A DNA stretch of 64,000 nt from positions 1-64,000 of the forward strand of contig JAUVVB010000008.1 of assembly GCA_030604825.1 (NCBI GenBank), in the 5' to 3' direction. The notes beneath the pieces were generated by a model. That model saw only the letters and a list, made by a program, of their open reading frames with translations, had not been told where the DNA came from and did not search any database. The translations under genes and the position numbers were made by a program. Source of the DNA: Chloroflexota bacterium. Its GTDB lineage: Bacteria > Chloroflexota > Dehalococcoidia > E44-bin15. Shown piece after piece: positions 46,659 through 59,620 of this stretch; position 1 is the first letter of the stretch, and each line of letters starts with the position of its first letter.

Positions 46659-49433
46659 ATGAGCCAGACCTTTGTTTCCCTCGACCTGGAGACCACCGGG
46701 CTTGACCCCCGGAGCGATGAGATCATCGAGATTGGGGCGGTCAAGTTTCGGGGGGAGGAGGTAGTTGATACCTTCCACACCCTGGTGAAACCCTATCGTC
46801 TGCTTCCCTATCGCATCCAGGTGCTCACCGGGATAACGCAAGCCGAGGTTGATGCTGCCCCTCCCCTGCCCGTGGTGGTGGAGGAACTGCTCTCCTTTCT
46901 GGCCCACCATCCCATCGTAGGGCAGAACATCGCCTTTGACCTGGAGTTCCTTTCCCAGAAGGGGATTAGCCTGCCAAACCCCATCTACGACACCTTTGAG
47001 CTGGCAACCATCCTCCTCCCCACCCTCTCCGATTATAGCCTGGCCGCGGTGGCGGAAAGCCTTGGCCTTACCGCCCTCCCCCGCCACCGCGCCCTCCCCG
47101 ATGCCATGGCGGCCAAGGAGGCTTTCCTGGCGCTCTGGGATAGGGCCCGGGGGCTGGACGTGGCCATCGTTGCCGAGATGGTTCGCCTCACCAGGGATAG
47201 GGATTTATCGCTGGCTCCCCTCTTCCGCCACATCTGGGAGGAGAGGGGATTGCCCGTGGAGGGGGAATTCGATGTCCCCCGTCATGCGGAGAAGCGAAAG
47301 GGGAGGCTGGTGGCAGCAACGGCGCGGAAGCCCCTGGATGTGAAGGGGCTAACCCAGATGCTGGAGATGGAGGGCCCCTTGGCAAAGGCTTTCCCCGGCT
47401 TCGAGCACCGCGCGGAGCAGGTTGAGATGATGCAGGCGATGGCCCAGGCGCTGAACCAGGGCCAGCGCCTCATCGTGGAGGCGGGCACGGGAACGGGCAA
47501 GTCCATCGCCTATCTTCTGCCCACCATCTTCTTCGCCATGGAGAACGGCCTCCCCGTGGTCATCTCCACCAACACCATAAACCTCCAGGAGCAGCTTATG
47601 GGAAAGGACATCCCCGACCTCAAGCAGGCGCTTAAGCTTGAGGGCCTTCGCTACTGCCAGCTCAAGGGGCGAAATAACTACCTTTGCCTCCGGCGGTGGA
47701 ATCTGCTGCGCCGCAGCCAGAACCTCTCCGTGGAGGAGGTCAGGTTTCTGCTGCGCACCCTGGTCTGGCTTTCCCGCACCAAAAGCGGGGATCGGGCGGA
47801 GCTGGGCACCAGAGACGCTGGGCCATGGAACAGGGTCTGTGCCCAAGGTGGGGGCTGCCTTGGCGCCCAGTGCAGCTATCAACAGAGGGGCAGTTGCTTC
47901 CTCCATAGGGCGAGGAGGGAGGCAGAGGGGACTCATCTCATCGTCGTCAACCATGCCCTCCTCCTCTCCGACATCGCCTCTGGCAGCAAGGTGTTGCCCC
48001 CCTATAGCCATCTCATCGTCGATGAGGCCCATCATCTGGAGGAGGAGGCCACCGAGCAGTGGGGGCTTGAGGTAACCGAGCGCGACCTCATGGGCTATCT
48101 GGACCTGCTCAGCGAAAGGGTGGATGGTCACGCAGGTCTTCTCTTCCAAATTGGCAACCATTCTACAGAAAGCTCCCTTTCTCCCTCAATGGAACGGGAG
48201 CTCAGGGAACAGGCCCAGGCTGTTCACCTGATGGTGGAGGCCTGCCGCGACCGGGTGCTTCAGTTTTTCGATGTGCTGTGGCAATTCGTTGCCAGCCATA
48301 CCGAGGGACAGGGAGACTATGAGCGCAGGCTGAGCCTTACCGCGGCGGCTCGAACCCAGCCCGGGTGGAGGGATGTGGGGCTTTCCTGGGAAAACCTGAG
48401 CCTGGCCCTGGAGAACATCGCTTCCGGGCTGAAGCGCCTCTACATCATGATGGAGCCATTATCCGATGCCAATATCCTGGACTACGAAAGCCTGATGGTG
48501 GAGCTCTCCTCTTCGATCCAGCGCAGCGAGGAGCTGAATCGGGGGATAAACTCCATCATCGCTCAACAGGGGGAGGGGAATATCTGCTGGGCCTCGTTGA
48601 GGGAGCGGGGAGATAGGCTGAGCCTACATGCCGCCCCCCTCCACGTGGGCCCCATCCTTGAGGATTGCCTCTTCTCCCAGAGGGAGTGCGTGGTGCTTAC
48701 CAGCGCCACGCTGAGCATCGAGGGCAACTTCGAATACATCAAGGAGCGGCTGGGGCTAAAGGAGGCCAGCGAACTCCTCCTCGGCTCCTCCTTTGACTAT
48801 ATGAGCGCGGCGATGGTCTATATACCCCAGGAAATACCCCAGCCCGATGAACCGGGCTATCAGCAGGCGGTGCAGCAAGCGCTGATGGATGTTTGCCACG
48901 CCACCCAGGGCAGGGCGATGGCCCTTTTTACCTCCCATGCGGCGCTACGGGCAAGCCATCAGGCCATCGCCGCCACATTGCAAGGGGAGGGCATCCTCGT
49001 CTTGGGGCAGGGGATAGATGGGACGCCGAAGCAGCTTCTGGAGACCTTCAAAACCCATCCCAAAACCGTTCTCCTGGGAACCAGCAGCTTCTGGGAGGGA
49101 GTGGATGTGGTCGGAGAGGCCTTAAGCGTGCTCATCATGGCGCGGCTTCCCTTCAGCGTCCCCAATGACCCGGTTTTCGCTGCTCGCTCCCAGCTCTTCG
49201 ATGATCCCTTCAACCAGTATGCCGTTCCCCAGGCGGTGTTGAGGTTCAAGCAGGGTTTCGGCCGCCTCATTCGCACCAAGAGCGACCGCGGGGTGATGGT
49301 GGTGCTGGATCGGCGGATAAAGAGCAGGTTCTATGGCAATGCCTTCTTGGGTTCGCTCCCCCTTTGTACGGTGAAAAGCGGTCCCTTGCGCCACCTGGCT
49401 GGGGAGGTTTCGACCTGGCTGGAAGGCACCTAA
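46659..49433 (+). CDS. dinG: DinG-family helicase with N-terminal DnaQ-like exonuclease
   Basis: FVSLDLETTGLDPRSDEIIEIGAVKF; VEAGTGTGKSIAYLLPTIFFA; VCAQGGGCLGAQCSYQQRGSCF; VDEAHHLEEEA; QGFGRLIRTKSDRGVMVVLDRR. Confidence 0.94.
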   Translation: MSQTFVSLDLETTGLDPRSDEIIEIGAVKFRGEEVVDTFHTLVKPYRLLPYRIQVLTGITQAEVDAAPPLPVVVEELLSFLAHHPIVGQNIAFDLEFLSQKGISLPNPIYDTFELATILLPTLSDYSLAAVAESLGLTALPRHRALPDAMAAKEAFLALWDRARGLDVAIVAEMVRLTRDRDLSLAPLFRHIWEERGLPVEGEFDVPRHAEKRKGRLVAATARKPLDVKGLTQMLEMEGPLAKAFPGFEHRAEQVEMMQAMAQALNQGQRLIVEAGTGTGKSIAYLLPTIFFAMENGLPVVISTNTINLQEQLMGKDIPDLKQALKLEGLRYCQLKGRNNYLCLRRWNLLRRSQNLSVEEVRFLLRTLVWLSRTKSGDRAELGTRDAGPWNRVCAQGGGCLGAQCSYQQRGSCFLHRARREAEGTHLIVVNHALLLSDIASGSKVLPPYSHLIVDEAHHLEEEATEQWGLEVTERDLMGYLDLLSERVDGHAGLLFQIGNHSTESSLSPSMERELREQAQAVHLMVEACRDRVLQFFDVLWQFVASHTEGQGDYERRLSLTAAARTQPGWRDVGLSWENLSLALENIASGLKRLYIMMEPLSDANILDYESLMVELSSSIQRSEELNRGINSIIAQQGEGNICWASLRERGDRLSLHAAPLHVGPILEDCLFSQRECVVLTSATLSIEGNFEYIKERLGLKEASELLLGSSFDYMSAAMVYIPQEIPQPDEPGYQQAVQQALMDVCHATQGRAMALFTSHAALRASHQAIAATLQGEGILVLGQGIDGTPKQLLETFKTHPKTVLLGTSSFWEGVDVVGEALSVLIMARLPFSVPNDPVFAARSQLFDDPFNQYAVPQAVLRFKQGFGRLIRTKSDRGVMVVLDRRIKSRFYGNAFLGSLPLCTVKSGPLRHLAGEVSTWLEGT

Positions 49434-49678
49434 AATGGCTGCTCCATGTCGATGAGGGATTGGCTTAGCTGCGGGTTCTGGGCAAGGCAAACGTTGCAAA
49501 CAAATGCCATGGTGCAATGCGCATCATTGAAGAAGACGCGGCCACAGTTCTCCATCTCAGCGTGGATGGACCACGCCATATGAAACCTCTGGCCGCAGAG
49601 AAAGCAGCGGGCGACGTTCTCCTGGTCTAGGGGCTGGCCGCAAACGCCGCAAAGCTCTTCCAATTTCTCCTTCTTCAC
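49430..49678 (-). CDS. Small zinc-finger-like protein
   Basis: LCGVCGQPLDQENVARCFLCGQRFHM..CTMAFVCNVCLAQNP. Confidence 0.7.
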   Translation of the reverse strand: MKKEKLEELCGVCGQPLDQENVARCFLCGQRFHMAWSIHAEMENCGRVFFNDAHCTMAFVCNVCLAQNPQLSQSLIDMEQPF

Positions 49679-50916
49679 CCTTGCTCACCAGTCCACTGGC
49701 GAACCAGGGCCTCCTCCTGCCCCCTGGTGCTCACCCTCCCATCCAGCCTCGCCTCCAGAAGCGCCTCCAGCATTCTGCCCAGGCGGGGGCCGGGCTTAAC
49801 CCCCATCCCCTTCAGGTCCTCGCCATCGAGGAACAATTTGACATAACGCAACTCGTGGAGGTAGAGCTCCAGGTTATGGCGAGCTGGAGGGGAATCGCAG
49901 GCCAGGGCAGCGGCGGCGATGGCCGGGGGGGGATAAGCCTTGAGCAGCCGGTAGATCTGGCTTCGGGGGAGCTGGGGATCGGCCAGGGCATCAAGCCCCC
50001 CCTTTAGTCGCAGCACCTGCCGCAGGTTTCGAGCCTTTTGCCCTGCTATTTTGAGGCGGGCGATAACACCTTCAGTCTCCTCCTCATTCAGCGGATAGGT
50101 GAGCAGGGATAGATAGAGCTCGGGGTCTGGGCTGGCTTTCTGGCGAGCGAGGTGAAATCTATCCTCCAGCCACCCATCCCCCCTAAGCGAGGGGTGAATC
50201 TCTCGGAGCACACCAAGGCCTTCAGCACGCTTCAGAATTCGCTCCGGCTCTTCCTCCCTGAGGATAAGCTCCATCTCATGGCTTATCCTTTCCCCGCTGA
50301 TGGTATGGAGCATGGGACTATGCTCTATAAGAAGCCTTTGGGTGTTCTCCTCCAGCTTGAATCCCAGCCTCTGCTCATAGCGAAGGGCGCGAAGGATTCG
50401 GGTGGCATCGTCGATGAAGCTCCTCTCATGCAGTATGCGAATCGTTTTTCGCTCCAGGTCGATCTTGCCTCCATGGGGATCGAAGAGCTGGCCGAAGGAG
50501 GAGGGGGTAATGGCGATGGCCATGGCATTTATGGGAAAATCCCTCCTCATCAGGTCATCGGCGATGGTTCCCGGCTCGACCATGGGCAGGGCTCCGGGCC
50601 TGGGGTAGCTCTCGGAGCGGGCGGTGACCAGGTCGATGCTCAAGTTCCCAAAGCGGAACTTGGCGGTGCCAAACTGGCGATGAATGAGGGCCTTCTCCCC
50701 GCTGGCCCGGGCAAGCTGGCGGGCCAGGGAGGGGGCATCGCCCTCCACCACCAGGTCGAAGTCCAGATTGGGGCGACCGAGAAGAAGGTCGCGCACCGCC
50801 CCTCCTACCAGGTAAAGGCTTTCCCCCCTGGCAGCAGCGATCTCCCCCGCCCTCCGCAGAAAGGCGAGGATCTCAGGGGGCAAATCCCGTTCCATTTTGG
50901 GGGCCAGATTCGCCAT
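49675..50916 (-). CDS. cca: CCA-adding enzyme / poly(A) polymerase family nucleotidyltransferase
   Basis: LYLVGGAVRDLLLGRPNLDFDLVVEGDA..LMRRDFPINAMAIAI..IDDATRILRALRYEQRLGF. Confidence 0.93.
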   Translation of the reverse strand: MANLAPKMERDLPPEILAFLRRAGEIAAARGESLYLVGGAVRDLLLGRPNLDFDLVVEGDAPSLARQLARASGEKALIHRQFGTAKFRFGNLSIDLVTARSESYPRPGALPMVEPGTIADDLMRRDFPINAMAIAITPSSFGQLFDPHGGKIDLERKTIRILHERSFIDDATRILRALRYEQRLGFKLEENTQRLLIEHSPMLHTISGERISHEMELILREEEPERILKRAEGLGVLREIHPSLRGDGWLEDRFHLARQKASPDPELYLSLLTYPLNEEETEGVIARLKIAGQKARNLRQVLRLKGGLDALADPQLPRSQIYRLLKAYPPPAIAAAALACDSPPARHNLELYLHELRYVKLFLDGEDLKGMGVKPGPRLGRMLEALLEARLDGRVSTRGQEEALVRQWTGEQG

Positions 50917-50940
50917 CCCCTCGATTATAGCATGCTCAAC

Positions 50941-50968
50941 TTGACAAATCGAGGCGGAGAAATGTAAT
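50941..50968 (+). promoter_or_regulatory. Candidate promoter of rnc
   Basis: TTGACA-N16-TGTAAT. Confidence 0.6.
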
Positions 50969-51002
50969 CTGGCCTAACAGTTAAACTATTTGGAGTTTGC
51001 TT

Positions 51003-51707
51003 ATGGCTGATCTTGATGCCCTGCAAAAAGCCCTTGGCGTCGCCTTTAGGGACCAATCGCTGCTGGAGCAGGCCCTGGTTCATCGCTCCTACCTCAATGA
51101 AAACCCCGACTTCCATCTGCCCTCCAACGAGCGGCTGGAGTTCCTGGGCGATTCATTGCTCGGTTTCGTTATCGCCGAGAAGCTATACCGGGATTTCCCC
51201 CAGCTTTCTGAGGGGGAGATGACCAGGCTTCGTGCTGCGGTAGTGCGTGCCGAGACCCTTGCCCGGTTGGCCAGCTCCCTGGGGCTGGGCGATCATCTTT
51301 ACCTGGGGCGAGGGGAGGAGGCCAGCGGGGGACGAGACAGGCAATCCAACCTGGCAAGGACACTGGAGGCGGTGCTGGGGGCAGTAGCCATGGATCAGGG
51401 GGTTGATGTTGCCCGGGAACTGGTGCTCCGCATCTTCGAGGACGAGATTCGCAGTGCCAGCTCAGAAAGGCTCGCCATTGACCATAAGTCAAGGCTTCAG
51501 GAGTTGGTTCAGGCGAGGCATCACGTAACGCCGGTCTATAGGACCATCAACGTGGAGGGGCCAGACCATGCCAGGGAGTTCACCGTAGAGGTAATGGTTG
51601 GCCGTCGGGTAATGGGCAAAGGGCAGGGCAAGAGCAAGAGGATGGCGGAGGAGGAGGCAGCCAGGATGGCACTGGAGGAGCTGGAGCAAGATAGCCCTAG
51701 CGGCTAG
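51003..51707 (+). CDS. rnc: Ribonuclease III
   Basis: NERLEFLGDSLLGFVIAEKLYRDFPQLSEGEMTRLRAAVV..NLARTLEAVLGAVAMDQG; C-terminal dsRBD. Confidence 0.96.
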   Translation: MADLDALQKALGVAFRDQSLLEQALVHRSYLNENPDFHLPSNERLEFLGDSLLGFVIAEKLYRDFPQLSEGEMTRLRAAVVRAETLARLASSLGLGDHLYLGRGEEASGGRDRQSNLARTLEAVLGAVAMDQGVDVARELVLRIFEDEIRSASSERLAIDHKSRLQELVQARHHVTPVYRTINVEGPDHAREFTVEVMVGRRVMGKGQGKSKRMAEEEAARMALEELEQDSPSG

Positions 51708-51720
51708 GTTCGCCTTCAGA

Positions 51721-51749
51721 TTGTCCCCGGGGGGTGTTTGTGCTAAAAT
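51721..51749 (+). promoter_or_regulatory. Candidate promoter (extended -10)
   Basis: TTGTCC-N17-TAAAAT with TGTGC upstream of -10. Confidence 0.55.
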
Positions 51750-51789
51750 GAGCTGTTAAGCACCTTTAATCCACCATGTTGGAGGTAGT

Positions 51790-52596
51790 ATGGATTATGA
51801 GACCATCATCCTAAAGAAAGAGGATCACGTCGCTACCATCACCTTGAACCGGCCGGAGAGGATGAATGCGGTGAACCCTCAGATGGAGGGGGAGCTTCTT
51901 GGGGCGCTTCAGGATGTGGCCCAGGACGAAGATATAAGGGTGCTGGTGCTCACCGGGGCAGGGAGAGCCTTCTGCTCCGGCGCCGAGGTGGGAGGCGTTA
52001 TTGGAGAGCGTGGGGTAATAGCGTCGGGCGGCCCGGTTGAGGGGATGCGCCGCTATCTGAGGGGTGGGTTTCAAAAGATAACCCTCACCCTGCAGAAGAT
52101 GGACAAGCCCACCATTGCCATGGTTAATGGGGCGGCGGTGGGTGCTGGCTGCGATTTCGCCTTTGCCTGCGACATGAGGGTGGGCTCGGAGGGGGCCAGG
52201 TTCAGGAATGGATTCGTCAGGATTGGGCTCATCCCCGGCGCTGGGGGTACATGGCTTTACACCAGGCTCATGGGGCTGGGAAAAGGGCTTGAGTTCCTTT
52301 TCACCGGCGATTTTCTCCAGGCTGAGGAGGCGGAGAGAATAGGGGTGCTGAACAAGGTGGTGCCCGCGGAGGAGCTGGAAAGGGAGACCATGGAGCTGGC
52401 GCGAAAGATCGCCAAGGGGCCCCCAATAGCTATTCAGTTATCAACGATGCAAGCCTATAAGGCTCTGGAGGTGGACCTGGAAACGGCGCTGGAGATGGCA
52501 GCGGTCTGTCAGGCGCTGGCGCTCACCACCGAGGATCATCGGGAGGGGGTAAGGGCCTTCTTGGAAAAGAGGGAAGCCGAATTCAAAGGCAAATGA
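51790..52596 (+). CDS. Enoyl-CoA hydratase/isomerase family
   Basis: ATITLNRPERMNAVNPQMEGELLGAL..VLTGAGRAFCSGAEVGG..IAMVNGAAVGAGCDFAFACDMRV. Confidence 0.93.
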   Translation: MDYETIILKKEDHVATITLNRPERMNAVNPQMEGELLGALQDVAQDEDIRVLVLTGAGRAFCSGAEVGGVIGERGVIASGGPVEGMRRYLRGGFQKITLTLQKMDKPTIAMVNGAAVGAGCDFAFACDMRVGSEGARFRNGFVRIGLIPGAGGTWLYTRLMGLGKGLEFLFTGDFLQAEEAERIGVLNKVVPAEELERETMELARKIAKGPPIAIQLSTMQAYKALEVDLETALEMAAVCQALALTTEDHREGVRAFLEKREAEFKGK

Positions 52597-52612
52597 ACGA
52601 AAAGGGGGAAGC

Positions 52613-53554
52613 TTGGTTGACGAATTGAAGGTCTTCACCGGAAATGCTCACCCTGCCCTCGCTCGGGGGATCTGTGACTACCTGGGCATTCCCCTGGGCC
52701 AGGCGGAGGTCTTCGAATTTGCTAATGAGAATATCTTTGTGCGCATCCTGGAGAACGCGCGCCAGAGGGATGTCTTCGTCATCCAGCCCATCTGCTCCCC
52801 GGTGAATAAGAGCCTGATGGAGCTTCTGATCATACTCGATGCCTTGAGGAGGGCTTCGGCAGGGCGAATCACCGCGGTAGTCCCCTACTATGGCTACGGG
52901 CGCACCGACAAGAAGGACCAGCCCAGGGTGCCGATAACGGCGCGGCTGGTGGCCGATCTCATCACCGTGTCTGGGGCTAACCGCCTGCTCACCGTTGACC
53001 TTCATGCCGGGCAGATTCAGGGCTTTTTCACCATACCGGTTGATGAACTGACGGCGCTCTATGTCCTGAGCAATTATTTCGAGGATAAGGCCCTGGAGAA
53101 CCTGGTGGTGGTGGCCACCGATATCGGCATATCCAAGCGGGCGCGCGACGTTGCTGAGAGGCTCAATACCCCCCTTGCCATCATCGAGAAGAGGAGGGTG
53201 GGCAACGTGGAGGAGGCGGAGACCCTCAATGTCATTGGCGAGGTGGAGGGGATGAGAGCCCTGCTCATCGATGACGAGATCGATACCGCATCCTCCCTGA
53301 TAGCTGGGGTGGCGGCCCTGGAGGAGAGGGGGGCAAAGGAGGTTTATTCCTGCTGCACCCATCCCGTTTTCTCCGGTCCCGCCATCCAGCGGATCGCCGA
53401 GTGTCCGGTTAAGGAGGTGGTGGTCACCGATACCATCCCCATCTCCGAGGGCAAAAAGAACGAGAGGATCACCGTCCTTTCCATGGCATCGCTCCTGGGC
53501 GAGGCCATCCACCGCATCCACAACGGCCTCTCCGTGGGAGCCATGTTCGAGTAG
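52613..53554 (+). CDS. prs: Ribose-phosphate pyrophosphokinase
   Basis: [78 protein letters not shown]. Confidence 0.95.
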   Translation: MVDELKVFTGNAHPALARGICDYLGIPLGQAEVFEFANENIFVRILENARQRDVFVIQPICSPVNKSLMELLIILDALRRASAGRITAVVPYYGYGRTDKKDQPRVPITARLVADLITVSGANRLLTVDLHAGQIQGFFTIPVDELTALYVLSNYFEDKALENLVVVATDIGISKRARDVAERLNTPLAIIEKRRVGNVEEAETLNVIGEVEGMRALLIDDEIDTASSLIAGVAALEERGAKEVYSCCTHPVFSGPAIQRIAECPVKEVVVTDTIPISEGKKNERITVLSMASLLGEAIHRIHNGLSVGAMFE

Positions 53555-53562
53555 GTGAGGGT

Positions 53563-56115
<2,553 letters not shown>

Positions 56116-56148
56116 GCCCATGGAGAATTTCACCGCGGAGGATTCAAG

Positions 56149-57081
56149 ATGGAAATTATAGAAATGCCTACCGCAATACGTGAAGGCAGTAGTCTTTACA
56201 GAAGAAAGCTAAATATCAATTATCAAAGAACTTGCAACTGTGCGCCAACACACATTAATTGCTTGACCCCAAAGGAATGGCTGAAAAGGCAGCTTGGAGT
56301 ATGGCAATTCACTTATGAGGCTAGGGATATTCGCGATAAGAAAGTTCATCCCGCCACGTTTCCTATTTCGCTAGCTAAGAATGTCATTGAGTTGTTTACC
56401 CATGAGGGTGAACTTGTAGTGGATCCGTTTGTTGGTAGTGGCACCACCCTAGTAGCTGCTCAAGACTTGAATAGAAATGCTGTCGGTTTCGACTTAAAGC
56501 AGGGATATATAGAACTGTGTGAACGCCGAGTTGCACAGCGCAAACTTTTTCATGAATCTAAACAAATAGCTATTCATGATGATGCCAGGTTCATACACCA
56601 ATATTTTGAACCTGAAACTATTAGTCTCATATGGACTTCACCACCTTACGCCAATCTGCTAAACAGGGCTCGAAAAAACAAGTCGCGCAGATTCAGAAAA
56701 GATGAGCAGCTTGGCAAAATAGAGCAATATTCCCAGGACCCAAGAGACTTAGGAACAATGCCACTTGATGAATATACGAATGTTATGGGCGAGACATTTC
56801 AAACACTCTTGCCACTACTCCGCCCCAAAGCACATTGCGTAGTAAATGTACCTGATATGTGGTGGGAAAATGAAAGAGTCACAATACATGTTTCGCTAAT
56901 CCAGGAGCTAAGGAAGCGTGGGTATGAACTTAGAAACATAATAATCTGGGACAGGACAAATATCGTCAATCGAATTGGAATATTCGGTTGGCCAAGCAAC
57001 TATATTACTATGGGAGTTACTTTCGAGTATCTACTAGATTTTTGGCGCCCACCGGTAGTAAGAGAGAAATTTGGTAAGTGA
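56149..57081 (+). CDS. DNA methyltransferase (N4-cytosine/N6-adenine type) of a type II R-M system
   Basis: LVVDPFVGSGTTLVAAQDLNRNAVGFDL (SAM motif) and LIWTSPPYANLLNRA (catalytic TSPPY). Confidence 0.88.
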   Translation: MEIIEMPTAIREGSSLYRRKLNINYQRTCNCAPTHINCLTPKEWLKRQLGVWQFTYEARDIRDKKVHPATFPISLAKNVIELFTHEGELVVDPFVGSGTTLVAAQDLNRNAVGFDLKQGYIELCERRVAQRKLFHESKQIAIHDDARFIHQYFEPETISLIWTSPPYANLLNRARKNKSRRFRKDEQLGKIEQYSQDPRDLGTMPLDEYTNVMGETFQTLLPLLRPKAHCVVNVPDMWWENERVTIHVSLIQELRKRGYELRNIIIWDRTNIVNRIGIFGWPSNYITMGVTFEYLLDFWRPPVVREKFGK

Positions 57082-57091
57082 GTAGATTTTT

Positions 57092-57858
57092 ATGGAACTT
57101 TTGTCGAAAGAACAGTTAATTGATAAATTGGACGCAATCAGGAAGACGGGGTGGATTGCAAATGCCCGCCCAGGTAATGTTGGCGGAGTTGGAAACACAT
57201 TGGAGGATTTGCTTGGCATTATTGAAAACAACCTCCCTATCCCCAACGCGGCAGAGTGGGAACTAAAATGTCAGCGAATGGGCACGAGTTCTCTAACAAC
57301 GCTTTTCCACATGGAGCCGTCTCCAAGAGCTTATAAATTTGTACCTAAGATGCTACTACCGTACTATGGGTGGAAGCATAAATCTATCCCTGGCGAAATG
57401 AGTTTCCGTCAAACAATCAATGGTTTATGTAGCACAGACCGTGGTTTCAAGGTTGTGGTGGATCGCGATACTCACAAAATACTGGTCTCCTTCGACGCAA
57501 GTGCCGTGCACCCACACCATTCTGAGTGGCTAAATCAGTAGGTGAGCGGATTGGTTTGGGAGAGTTGAACCCTCAGCCCTACTGGGGCTTTGATGACCTC
57601 TTTCACAAGGCAGGGACAAAACTTCTGAATTGCTTCTACGTGCGCGCGGAAACAAAGCGCGAGCAGGGTAGGGAGTATTTCTGGTACAAAGAAATCATGG
57701 TATTACAGAAATTTAGTCTCAATAGCTTCTTGAAGGCCATAGAAGGCGCTTGTATATTAGTAGATTTCGATGCCAGAACTGGTCATAACCACGGAACCAA
57801 ATTTAGGCTAAGACAGGACAGCTTGCCAGATTTGTATGATGAAGTTGCAAGAGTATAA
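57092..57858 (+). pseudogene. MvaI/BcnI-family type II restriction endonuclease split by a frameshift (57092-57541 and 57526-57858)
   Basis: ORF1 GGVGNTLEDLLGIIENNLPIPNAAEWELKCQR..HPHHSEWLNQ*; ORF2 in -1 frame continues KSVGERIGLGELNPQPYWGFDDLFHKAGTKLLNCFYVRAE. Confidence 0.72.
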
Positions 57859-57901
57859 TGGAGATCAAGTAGTTACAAGTTAAGGATAAGGCTGTAGAGC
57901 C

Positions 57902-59620
57902 GTGAAAAACAGCGCCATCGCCAAGGTGTTTCAGGATATCGCTGACCTCCTTGAGCTGAAGGGGGAAATCCCCTTCAAGATCAGGGCCTATCAGAAGGCG
58001 GCCCGCGCCATCGAGCACTCCCCCACCGAGATTGAGCAGATGGTGAAGGAGGGGGGAGACCTCAGGGGCATACCTGGCGTGGGCGAGGCCATCGCCAAGA
58101 AGATCACCGAGCTGGTGACCACCGGTCACCTTCGCTACTACGATGAGCTTAGAGCGGAGTTCCCCGAGGGCATCAGCACCCTGCTCGATATTCCCGGCGT
58201 CGGCCCCAAGATCGCAATCCGCCTGTGCAACGAGCTTGGGGTAAACAGCATTGAGGACCTGGAGGCAGCAGTCGTCGATGGCCGAGTGGCTTCTTTATAT
58301 CGCCTTGGCGATAAGGTGGCGGAGAACATCCTGCGCCAGATTCAAGCGATGCGCACCAAAGAGCGGCGCATCCCCATCGGCGAGGCCCTCCCCGTGGTGG
58401 AGGAGGTCATGGCCGAGCTTCAGGGCTATGCCAGGCTGCGCAATCTCACCACGGCGGGAAGCCTGCGCCGCTTCCGTGAGACGGTGGGCGACATCGACCT
58501 CATGGGCACCGCCGATGATCGGGAAAGGATATTGAGCGCCTTTGTGGGGCTGCCTCAGGTAAAGGAGGTTCTGGCCAAAGGGGGCACCAAGGCCAGCGTG
58601 CTCGTCCCTGGTGACCTTCAGATTGACCTCCGGCTGGTGGATCACGACTGCTTCGGCTCCCTGCTTCAGTATTTCACCGGCTCCAAGCAGCACAACATCA
58701 TCCTCAGGGAGCGGGGCCATCGCCAGAAGCTAAAGCTCAGCGAATACGGGATCGCAAATTTGGATACCGGGGTTCTGGAGAAGTTCACCACCGAGGAGGC
58801 CTTTTATGAGAGGCTGGGGCTGCAGTTTATCCCCCCGGAGCTCAGGGAGGGGCAATGGGAGGTGGAGAGGGCGGAGCAGAACGCCATCCCCAGGCTCATC
58901 GAGATGGGCGATCTTAGGGGCGACCTTCACGTTCACACCGACTGGAGCGATGGGCACGAATCCATCGAGGCCATGGCCCTTGCTGCCAGGGCGCGAGGCT
59001 ATGAATATATCGCCATAACCGACCACTCGGCGGGGCGGGGCATCGCCCACGGGCTAGATGAGGAGCGGCTGAGGAGGCAGATGGCCGAGATCGGGGAGCT
59101 CGATGAGAGGATGGATGGCATTCACATCCTCGCCGGCATAGAGGTGGACATTCGCGCCGATGGCACCCTGGACCTCCCTGAGGAGCTTCTTTCCCAGCTG
59201 GACATCGTCGTCGCTGCGGTGCACTCGGCGATGAACCAGGAGCAGGAGAAGATGACAAACAGAATCCTTCGCGCCATAAGGAATCCCCACGTGGATGTGC
59301 TGGCTCATCCCACCTGCCGACTTCTGGGGGAGCGAGAGCCCATCATGGTTGACATTGAGGCCATATTTCGCGCCGCCGCCGAAACCAATACGGCGCTGGA
59401 GATCAATGCCATGCCCAGCCGCCTCGACCTTAAGGATATCCATGTGCTACGGGCAAAGGAGCTGGGGGTGAAGCTCATCATCGCCACCGATGCCCACAGC
59501 TCCTCCCAACTGGACCTGATTCGCTTTGGGGTTGGCGTTGCCCGGCGCGGCTGGTGCGAGGCAAGACATATACTGAATACCAGGCCCCTTGAAGAGATGG
59601 AGGCATTTTTGAAGCGATGA
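57902..59620 (+). CDS. polX: DNA polymerase X with PHP domain
   Basis: IAKVFQDIADLLELKGEIPFKIRAYQKAARAIE..HhH GVGEAIAKKI, IPGVGPKIA; TAGSLRRFRETVGDIDLM; PHP RGDLHVHTDWSDG. Confidence 0.95.
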   Translation: MKNSAIAKVFQDIADLLELKGEIPFKIRAYQKAARAIEHSPTEIEQMVKEGGDLRGIPGVGEAIAKKITELVTTGHLRYYDELRAEFPEGISTLLDIPGVGPKIAIRLCNELGVNSIEDLEAAVVDGRVASLYRLGDKVAENILRQIQAMRTKERRIPIGEALPVVEEVMAELQGYARLRNLTTAGSLRRFRETVGDIDLMGTADDRERILSAFVGLPQVKEVLAKGGTKASVLVPGDLQIDLRLVDHDCFGSLLQYFTGSKQHNIILRERGHRQKLKLSEYGIANLDTGVLEKFTTEEAFYERLGLQFIPPELREGQWEVERAEQNAIPRLIEMGDLRGDLHVHTDWSDGHESIEAMALAARARGYEYIAITDHSAGRGIAHGLDEERLRRQMAEIGELDERMDGIHILAGIEVDIRADGTLDLPEELLSQLDIVVAAVHSAMNQEQEKMTNRILRAIRNPHVDVLAHPTCRLLGEREPIMVDIEAIFRAAAETNTALEINAMPSRLDLKDIHVLRAKELGVKLIIATDAHSSSQLDLIRFGVGVARRGWCEARHILNTRPLEEMEAFLKR

